Below are positions 58,583-64,000 of a stretch of DNA of 64,000 bases, piece by piece. A program made the translations under genes and the position numbers. The first letter of the stretch is position 1. Every line of letters begins with the position of its first letter. This stretch comes from Enterococcus moraviensis ATCC BAA-383. GTDB taxonomy: Bacteria; Bacillota; Bacilli; Lactobacillales; Enterococcaceae. The notes beneath the pieces were generated by a model that was not told the origin of the DNA, did not search any database, and worked only from the letters and a program-made list of their open reading frames with translations. The stretch spans positions 620,001 through 684,000 of the forward strand of contig NZ_ASWB01000002.1 of NCBI RefSeq assembly GCF_000407445.1. The letters run 5' to 3'.

Positions 58583-58702
58583 CATGCGAGTACTTCGGTA
58601 CGCGCTATCGGCAACTCGGATAAGCAGTTTGTGGCTGTTTATTCGGGGCCTTGCAACATGATTCCAGTCAGGTTGTAAGGTGCCGTTTTTTATTTTTCTA
58701 TT
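58583..58702 (+). ncRNA. Candidate structured RNA 1 of repeat copy A
   Basis: In order: GAGTACTTCGGTACGCG, a stem with a C(UUCG)G tetraloop; CGGATAAGCAG (58617-58627) pairing with CTGTTTATTCG (with two G-U pairs) around loop TTTGTGG; then CCTTGCAAC pairing with GTTGTAAGG, followed by TGCCGTTTTTTATTTTT, a terminator. TACAAT at 58573-58578 may be its -10 box. No ORF of note is inside. Confidence 0.5.
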
Positions 58703-58749
58703 TTTTAACTTGTACATCGTTACGTTTCATTATCACCACCATCAATAAA

Positions 58750-59035
58750 AGTCAGACATAGAATAGAAACAAAAAAGGCATTGGCGCAATGTCCAATACC
58801 TGAATAAGTCAATAGTAGCTTAAAGAAACCTAGCAATCCTTTCTAGTGGTAGCTCAAAAAGAGACACAACAAAAAAGCTAGTGATTCGTTTACTATTGGC
58901 AAACTGATGTGGACAGTTTTTGAAGATTTCAATACCATTTCCGTTAGGTTCCAGCCAAACAAAAAGGTGCCAAGGATTAAATTGTCATAAAGTTGAGTGA
59001 TGTTCTGAATCAGGACTTACTCAGCTTTTTTATTT
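58750..59035 (+). ncRNA. Candidate structured RNA 2 of repeat copy A
   Basis: Contains GGCATTGG/CCAATACC (one mismatch), then TATTGGCAAACTG...GGACAG...GGTTCCAGCC...AAGGTGCC, similar in layout to RNA 1. It ends in a two-step hairpin GTTGAGT...GTTCTG/CAGGAC...ACTCAGC followed by T7 (to ~59031). Start uncertain. Confidence 0.4.
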
Positions 59036-59258
59036 CCATTCTATACACTAAGTATAAATAAATCGACAACGAGAATCAAGGCGAACAAGGAAGAAAAACG
59101 AACAAAAATTCGGAATTATTGAATGATGCCATTAATTTTTAATTAATCTTGAAGATAAAAAAACTATGTTAGCATGAAATAATAAGATTCATTTACTGAA
59201 AGTTCACTCAAAATCTAGTATGATAATAGTTAAATACGAATCAAAGGATGTGCGTGCT

Positions 59259-59447
59259 ATGTCATTAAACATAGATAAATCAAATCTAACAATCATGGGT
59301 GTACAATTTGATTCCCAAAAAGACTTTAAAGACGTCTGGTATGCTTTGAGTACGAATATGATTGAAGGCTGGGAGCCTGAAAAGCACGATGTAGAAGAGA
59401 TGAAACAATACATTATCAGAAAAACTAAAGAGCAACTCCATGGATAA
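59259..59447 (+). CDS. VbhA/FicA-like antitoxin
   Basis: 62 residues. ALSTNMIEGWEPEKHDVEEM holds the antitoxin-helix signature of Fic inhibitors (S/T-x-x-x-E-G). AAAGGATG precedes ATG 59259. It overlaps by 8 bases a decayed Fic toxin gene, as in intact antitoxin-Fic pairs. It seems to survive as an orphan. Confidence 0.7.
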   Translation: MSLNIDKSNLTIMGVQFDSQKDFKDVWYALSTNMIEGWEPEKHDVEEMKQYIIRKTKEQLHG

Positions 59448-59759
59448 TTTCGCTGTATATGATACGTATTCCTATGTTGATCCTGATAATGAGTATACGT
59501 ATCTTGATTCTTCTGTTCTAAAAAATAAGTTGAATATGTAAAACATTGGTTAGCAAATATCTTGGATAATCTCAATTATATGTATACATTCAGAGAAAGG
59601 AATGGAAGAACACAGTGTGAAGTCATTCGGGTTTTAGCGTTGATTAATATTGATGGTCAAGATGAGGTTTATAAGCAATATATGGATGGAGCAGTTTATT
59701 CAGATGTGAAGCTCTTGGATAGTTTAATCAGTTCCTTAATGGAGAAAATAGTTGAATAA
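59440..59759 (+). pseudogene. Decayed Fic-domain toxin
   Basis: ATG 59440 starts MDNFAVYDTYSYVDPDNEYT and stops at 59541 after KNKLNM. A second piece continues in another frame as HWLANILDNLNYMYTFRERN, then GRTQCEVIRVLA, the end of the Fic motif (HPF-x-(D/E)GNGR) in degraded form (FRERNGR; the catalytic His-Pro pair is lost). The central ~100-150 residues of a Fic protein are missing. The enzyme class transfers AMP to target proteins. Confidence 0.75.
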
Positions 59760-59955
59760 TAAATTTTGTTTTGATGGTTATTCTAAGTTAGAAATACCTA
59801 TCAAACGTTCGCCCACGAAAGTCAAATTTTTATACACCGAAACTTACACCGATTGACTTCAAAATCGATGAAAACCATTGAAATATTTAATTTCCCCAAC
59901 ACCCAAACCCCTTGATATGACTGATATTTCAATCTATCTCAATCAAAAATCGGTA

Positions 59956-59976
59956 GTGGAAGGGTCAGTCGGCTAA
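59956..59976 (+). repeat. sufB 3'-end repeat, copy 3
   Basis: GTGGAAGGGTCAGTCGGCTA plus final A, again readable as xEGSVG-stop. It is followed by a terminator similar to that of sufB. Confidence 0.65.
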
Positions 59977-59987
59977 TAACAAAATAC

Positions 59988-60098
59988 AAGCTAGGAACGC
60001 TGTTATATAGGCATTCCTAGCTTTTTCTAATGCTCGAAAATAAAAGTAGCATCAATGACATTTTTTTAGAACAAATCATTTTCTGTTTCGATGAATCT
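59988..60098 (+). repeat. Direct repeat flanking the TetR cassette, left copy
   Basis: About 110 bases shared with 62703-62820. It begins with a terminator stem (AGCTAGGAA/TTCCTAGCT), then CTTTTTCTAATGCTCGAAAA, AAAAGTAGCA and TTTTTAGAACAAATC. Confidence 0.85.
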
Positions 60099-60156
60099 TA
60101 GAAAACTTCTAAAGTATGACATACTTTTTTTAACCAGAACAATCAATTCTGATTTA

Positions 60157-60185
60157 TTGACATCTTTATAAATAATTGCTAATAT
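60157..60185 (+). promoter_or_regulatory. Promoter of the TetR cassette
   Basis: Consensus TTGACA (60157-60162), 17-base spacer and TAATAT (60180-60185). Confidence 0.85.
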
Positions 60186-60186
60186 A

Positions 60187-60201
60187 AGAACGATCATTCT
60201 A
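60187..60201. promoter_or_regulatory. TetR-family operator 1
   Basis: AGAACGATCATTCTA, an imperfect palindrome one base after the -10 box. The matching site lies in inverted orientation at 61579-61594. Confidence 0.65.
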
Positions 60202-60227
60202 GAATGGGGGAAAGGGGGACTGGGGCA

Positions 60228-60800
60228 ATGGCAAGAACAAAAGAATTCAATGAATCAGTTGTGTTGGATAAAGCAATGCTGACCTTCTGGGAACAAGGGT
60301 ATGAAAAGACGTCTATGCAAGATTTAGTCGATAACATGGGGATTCATCGCCGTAGTATTTATGATACATTTGGGGATAAACATGCACTTTTCATGAAAGC
60401 TCTTGACCAATACGAAACTGAGTTAGAGCAAGAAATTTCCCAACGTTTAAAGCCGACAATGTCAACAAAAGAAAAGCTTGAGGAATTATTTTCAATTGTT
60501 ATACAAGAAAATTCTGATCATCCAAAAGGTTGTTTGATTGTTAATACAGCTACTGAGCTAGCTTTACTGGATTCGGAAGTGACAGAAAAGGTTCAGGGGG
60601 CATTTTCTAAGAGTGAGAATTATATTTATCGACTGCTAAAGGAAGGACAAAAGAACGACATAACTTTAAAAAAGCAAAATTTACACGAATTGGCTAGTTA
60701 CTTACATAATGCGTGGGTAGGGATTAGAGTTTTAGCGAAAACGACCAATGATCAGAAAAAGCTGCGTTCAATTGTTAAAGTAACGTTGTCCATTTTATAA
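60228..60800 (+). CDS. TetR/AcrR-family repressor
   Basis: 190 residues. N-terminal helix-turn-helix: LDKAMLTFWEQGYEKTSMQD and MGIHRRSIYDTFGDKHALF. The C-terminal ligand domain is helical with DHPKGCLIVNTATELAL (~100), a layout and cysteine seen in repressors that sense electrophiles or quinones. ATG 60228 has AAAGGGGGAC before it. It probably represses itself and the two oxidoreductases that follow through the two matching operators. Confidence 0.88.
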   Translation: MARTKEFNESVVLDKAMLTFWEQGYEKTSMQDLVDNMGIHRRSIYDTFGDKHALFMKALDQYETELEQEISQRLKPTMSTKEKLEELFSIVIQENSDHPKGCLIVNTATELALLDSEVTEKVQGAFSKSENYIYRLLKEGQKNDITLKKQNLHELASYLHNAWVGIRVLAKTTNDQKKLRSIVKVTLSIL

Positions 60801-60820
60801 AAAAGAGAGTAGGAATAGAA

Positions 60821-61561
60821 ATGAAGAAAAAATATACAGTAATTACAGGAGCCAGTTCTGGTATCGGCTATGAAACAGCGTTTGCTTTTGCTAAGAAAGA
60901 AAAAAATCTTATTTTAGTTGCAAGAAGAGAAGATCGGTTGAATTCCTTGAAAAAAAGGATTCAAAAGGAGTATCCTGATTTAGATATTGTATTAAGAAAA
61001 AGTGATTTGTCAGATCGAAAAGCAGTTTATGAATTGTATCACTCCTTGACCAATTACAACATTGAAACATGGATTAACAATGCTGGTTTAGGGACATCGG
61101 GAGTGTTGATGAATGCAGATTTAGAAAAAATTGAACAACTTATCCATGTAAATGTAGAAGCAACAACAATCCTATCGACCCTCTATGTCAAAGATTATGC
61201 GAATGTAAAAGGAACACAGCTCATCAATGTATCTTCTGCAATGGGGTATGTTATTGCTTTAGGAAATGTGGCTTATTCAGCTTCAAAGTTTTTTGTTAGT
61301 GTTTTAACTGAAGGTCTTGCAGGGGAGCTAAAAAACGCTGAGTTAAAGGCAAAAGTATTAGCTCCTGCACTCACAGCTACAGATTTTATTAAACAAGCTA
61401 GTAACGATGGTATGAACGATCAAAAGCTACAGTTGCGGACACCAACAGAAGTGGCTAATTTCCTGATAAGATTGTATGAAAGTGAGAAGACAGTTGGACT
61501 TGTAAATGAACACAACGAATTTTTACTAAAGGACTCAATTTTTCCGACGTTTTCACTATAA
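60821..61561 (+). CDS. Short-chain dehydrogenase/reductase
   Basis: 246 residues. Cofactor motif TGASSGIGYETA (~9-20), NNAGLGTSG (~86), catalytic Ser in NVSSAMG and YxxxK in YSASKFF (~149). The ARRE end of strand 2 favours NADP(H). Lies 20 bases after the repressor gene in the same direction. Substrate unknown; context suggests carbonyl or quinone detoxification. Confidence 0.88.
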   Translation: MKKKYTVITGASSGIGYETAFAFAKKEKNLILVARREDRLNSLKKRIQKEYPDLDIVLRKSDLSDRKAVYELYHSLTNYNIETWINNAGLGTSGVLMNADLEKIEQLIHVNVEATTILSTLYVKDYANVKGTQLINVSSAMGYVIALGNVAYSASKFFVSVLTEGLAGELKNAELKAKVLAPALTATDFIKQASNDGMNDQKLQLRTPTEVANFLIRLYESEKTVGLVNEHNEFLLKDSIFPTFSL

Positions 61562-61578
61562 ATTTTTTTGAACAAAAC

Positions 61579-61594
61579 TAGAATGAACGTTCTA
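61579..61594. promoter_or_regulatory. TetR-family operator 2
   Basis: TAGAATGAACGTTCTA; its reverse complement TAGAACGTTCATTCTA matches operator 1 at all but one of the 15 shared bases. It lies between a possible -35 (TTGAAC, 61568) and -10 (TCTAAA, 61591) of the quinone reductase gene. Confidence 0.65.
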
Positions 61595-61627
61595 AAAAGA
61601 AATTAATAAATGAAGGAGACTATAAAC

Positions 61628-62632
61628 ATGAAGGCTGCACAAATAGAAAAGTATTCCAAAGAATTGATGGCAAAAATAGTAGATATTCCTATCCCAGAGA
61701 TATCGGCTGATCAGGTATTGATCAAAGTGAAGGTTGCTGCGGTGAATCCTCTTGAAATCTTAAATATAACAGGAGCTGTAAAGCTGATCCAAGATTATAA
61801 AATGCCATTAACTTTGGGAAATGAACTAACTGGAATCATCGAAAAAGTTGGGGAAAATGTTCAAGGCTTTAAAGTAGGAGAAGCAGTATATTGTAGATTG
61901 CCAGTGAATAGTATCGGTGCTTTTGCAGAATATGCTGCTGTTGATGCTGATGCTATAGGGCATTTACCTAAGAATTTGGATTTTACAACGGGAGCGGCTG
62001 TTCCGTTAACGGGCTTAACTGCGTATCAAGCCTTACATGAAGAGCTGGAAGCAAAAGCAGGTCAAACAGTTTTTATCCCTGGAGGTTCAGGTAGCTTTGG
62101 TCAAATGGCGATTCCGATTGCAAAAGCGATGGGACTAAAGGTGATTGTTTCAGGGAGCCCAGAAGCGAAAGAGAGAACCTTAGCAGCAGGTGTGGATCGT
62201 TACATTAATTATAAAAAAGAGAACTATTGGGAAACACTTGAGCCGGTAGATTTTGTCATTGATACGTTAGGTCCGGATGAATTTGAACATGAATTGTCAG
62301 TCATTAAGTCAGGTGGACGCTTATTGAGCTTGCGGACAAGTCCAAATAAGCAATTTGCAGTAGATAAAAAGCTGGCAAAGTGGAAACAGATTCTATTTGG
62401 CTTAGCGGGCTCAAAATATGATAAAAAAGCGAAAGAAAAAGGAATTGACTATCGGTTTATATTTGTACGTGCCGATGGAAAACAGTTAAGTCAGATTACG
62501 GATCTTGTTGAAAGAAATAATATTGTACCTGCAATTGACCCAACTGAATTTAAGCTAGAAGATATTAATAAGGCTTTAGCTCTGGTTGCATCAGGCCATC
62601 CCAAAGGGAAAGTGCTGATTAAGCTTGATTGA
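61628..62632 (+). CDS. NADP-dependent quinone oxidoreductase-like (MDR superfamily)
   Basis: 334 residues. GroES-like N-terminal domain with AVNPLEILNITG and LGNELTGIIEKVG; nucleotide-binding domain with FIPGGSGSFGQMAIPIAKAMG (split over ~149-169). Zinc-binding cysteines of alcohol dehydrogenases are absent, so a zeta-crystallin/QOR-type reductase is likely. ATG 61628 is preferred because GAAGGAG lies 10 bases before it. It has its own operator and is last in the cassette. Confidence 0.88.
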   Translation: MKAAQIEKYSKELMAKIVDIPIPEISADQVLIKVKVAAVNPLEILNITGAVKLIQDYKMPLTLGNELTGIIEKVGENVQGFKVGEAVYCRLPVNSIGAFAEYAAVDADAIGHLPKNLDFTTGAAVPLTGLTAYQALHEELEAKAGQTVFIPGGSGSFGQMAIPIAKAMGLKVIVSGSPEAKERTLAAGVDRYINYKKENYWETLEPVDFVIDTLGPDEFEHELSVIKSGGRLLSLRTSPNKQFAVDKKLAKWKQILFGLAGSKYDKKAKEKGIDYRFIFVRADGKQLSQITDLVERNNIVPAIDPTEFKLEDINKALALVASGHPKGKVLIKLD

Positions 62633-62702
62633 ATATCTGTGAAAAAGTGATTTATCCAAATATAAAGTGCGACTGGAAAATGATTGGAACCAAATAAACT
62701 AA

Positions 62703-62820
62703 AAGCTAAGAACGCTGTTGTATAGGCATTCCTAGCTTTTTCTAATGCTCGAAAATAAAAGTAGCACCAATACTAGCACCAATGGGTATTTTTAGAACAA
62801 ATCTTTTTCTGTTTCAATAA
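62703..62820 (+). repeat. Direct repeat flanking the TetR cassette, right copy
   Basis: Matches 59988-60098 with a few changes and a short insertion repeating TAGCACCAAT. It also supplies the cassette's terminator (AGCTAAGAA/TTCCTAGCT, 62704-62737, one mismatch). Confidence 0.85.
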
Positions 62821-62824
62821 ATTG

Positions 62825-62934
62825 TGCGAATTTTTCGGCGCTACATTAGGGATGGATATTGAAACTGATGTCTATTCATATATCGAAAAATTAGCTATTG
62901 CGTTAAATGTTCATTCTTTTATTTCAGAATATTA
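62825..62934 (+). pseudogene. Unidentified coding fragment
   Basis: An open stretch reads CEFFGATLGMDIETDVYSYI, then EKLAIALNVHSFISEY and a stop at 62932-62934. It has no start or ribosome site. The pattern recalls the ends of ArdC-type or similar mobile-element proteins, but I cannot assign it. Confidence 0.3.
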
Positions 62935-63034
62935 GTTCTCTATGTATTCATATAATCATTAGATACCAGATATATCAACGAGCGCGAGTAACAGCATAAT
63001 TAATAGTGCATGTATTGCTCGCGCTTTTTAGTAG

Positions 63035-63301
63035 TTAAATTTTTTTGGTTTGTATCATCTTACCCAAAACTTCCTCACTCTCCTTCAAAACCCCCTCAAA
63101 ATCCCCAGAAAAAACCTGATACAACTGCTGACAAGAATAATACCGCATCCGCATATCCTTCTTATTCCTCGTAATCTTGCCATCAAAAAACTCATCCAAA
63201 TAAACCAACGACTTCTGCCAAGACCGAAGCTTGATCAACTCACTCCGCACATCCAAAATATCCTGATAAGGTACCGCCTTCAAATTCTGTTCTTTACTCA
63301 T
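63035..63301 (-). CDS. Small hypothetical protein of the 1-kb repeat, copy B
   Basis: 88 residues from ATG 63301. Differs from copy A mainly at the C-terminus (EEVLGKMIQTKKI instead of EEIVARMIQRNKV) and at one or two internal sites (V to I, E to G). Same orientation relative to the structured RNA segment. Function not recognised. Confidence 0.6.
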   Translation of the reverse strand: MSKEQNLKAVPYQDILDVRSELIKLRSWQKSLVYLDEFFDGKITRNKKDMRMRYYSCQQLYQVFSGDFEGVLKESEEVLGKMIQTKKI

Positions 63302-64000
63302 CACTACACATCCATTCCTATTTTTTTGAAAAACCAACAGGAAAATAAAAAACGATCAGACCTATCTGTGCCTCATCGTGTGCAATAGTTCGCCAAAGAA
63401 CACATGAAATCGCCAAAAAGATGAAAGAATCCAGCAAAGAGACTAGTAAAATCAATCAAAATTAAGTACAATAAAACATGCGAGTACTTCGGTACGCGCT
63501 ATCGGCAACTCGGATAAGCAGTCGTTGCTGTTTATTCGGGGCCTTGCAACATGATTCCAGTCAGGTTGTAAGGTGCCGTTTTTTATTTTTCTATTTTTTA
63601 ACTTGTACATCGTTACGTTTTATTATCACCACCATCAATAAAAATCAGACCTAGAATAGAAACAAAAAAGGCATTGGCGCAATGTCCAATACCTGAATAA
63701 GTCAATAGTACCTTAAAGAAACCTAGCAATCCTTTCTAGTGGTAGCTCAAAAAGAGACACGACAAAAAAGCTAGTGATTCATTTACTATTGGCATACTTG
63801 TGCGGACAGTCGTTGCTGTTTTCAAGACCATTTCCGTTCGGTTCCAGCCAAACAAAAAGGTGCCAAGGATTAAATTGTCATAAAGTTGAGTGATGTTCTG
63901 AATCAGGACTTACTCAGCTTTTTCATTTCCATTCTATACACTAAGTATAAATAAATCGACAGCGAGAATCAAGGCGAACAGAGAAAAAAGCGAACAAAAT
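63055..64000. repeat. 1-kb direct repeat, copy B (runs off the window)
   Basis: Second copy of 58160-59117, same orientation. Most bases are identical; clusters of change fall in the hairpin loops near 63519-63530 and 63795-63830. Confidence 0.92.
63488..63592 (+). ncRNA. Candidate structured RNA 1 of repeat copy B
   Basis: Same stems as copy A, but the loop between CGGATAAGCAG and CTGTTTATTCG is TCGTTG instead of TTTGTGG. The UUCG tetraloop stem and the terminator are unchanged. Confidence 0.5.

Larger units (their letters stand above)
58160..59117. repeat. 1-kb direct repeat, copy A
   Basis: From the small gene through GAATCAAGGCGAACA this segment is repeated, with a low level of change, at about 63055-64000 and beyond the window. 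It includes the small gene and two or three structured intergenic segments. Confidence 0.92.

Noticed and set aside
58670-58690. Six-codon ORF (MIPVRL-type) within structured RNA 1
   Set aside because: It is part of the terminator hairpin, has no ribosome site and is too short to support.
63050-63388. 112-codon frame opposite the small gene of repeat copy B
   Set aside because: Antisense shadow of a better frame. In copy A the same strand is interrupted, and the composition (HHYTSIPIFLKNQQ) does not look like a real protein.

Overview
The window is a low-GC Firmicutes chromosome segment. Gene content and protein sequences point to Enterococcus, close to the E. faecalis / E. caccae / E. haemoperoxidus group. 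I base this on the order yqeB, flavodoxin, NAD(P)H:flavodoxin module, nifJ, ktrB, fumarate reductase, tdk, prfA, prmC, sua5, glyA, upp, then rodA, gcvH-like, metNPQ, hemH and sufCDSUB. The species is inferred, not proven.

Layout. 1-7.1 kb: end of a selenium/molybdenum hydroxylase accessory gene, then a pyruvate:flavodoxin oxidoreductase operon. 7.2-15.6 kb: a two-component system with an ABC exporter, a purine permease, KtrB, and a surface fumarate reductase lipoprotein preceded by a perfect CRP/FNR-type palindrome. 15.8-19.7 kb: a type VII secretion (T7SS) toxin module made of two tandem Csa1/DUF576 lipoproteins, a lipase with reversed domain order and two small helical partners; a decayed second copy of the lipase lies between the lipoproteins. 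19.9-25.9 kb: core housekeeping genes. 26.0-30.9 kb: a 4.8 kb island inserted in a tRNA-Thr(CGT) gene, with a frameshifted integrase behind a LexA-like box and two cargo genes (a PIN-like nuclease and an unknown). 31-36 kb: an LPxTG MucBP adhesin, a lipoprotein, RodA, an ArsC/Spx-like protein and a GcvH-like protein. 36-45.9 kb: a T-box-controlled metNPQ operon, ferrochelatase, and the SUF Fe-S operon with a Fur-like box in its promoter.

45.9-60 kb is an accessory hot spot starting directly after sufB. The last 21 bases of sufB recur near 49.75 and 59.96 kb and divide the region into blocks: (i) an LXG toxin module with two helper proteins and a presumed immunity gene, plus a membrane protein; (ii) a restriction-like locus (Eco57I-type methylase, GIY-YIG/helicase fusion, DUF262-DUF1524 nuclease), a roughly 1 kb repeat encoding a small protein and structured RNA, and a decayed Fic toxin-antitoxin pair. 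60-62.7 kb: a TetR-SDR-quinone oxidoreductase cassette with matching operators and flanking direct repeats. From 63.0 kb the roughly 1 kb small-protein/RNA repeat appears again and runs off the end.

The main candidates for new biology are the duplicated RNA-bearing repeat with variable hairpin loops, the sufB-anchored defence/toxin hot spot with its composite restriction locus, the SOS-box tRNA island with uncharacterised cargo, and the Enterococcus version of the reverse-lipase T7SS module.
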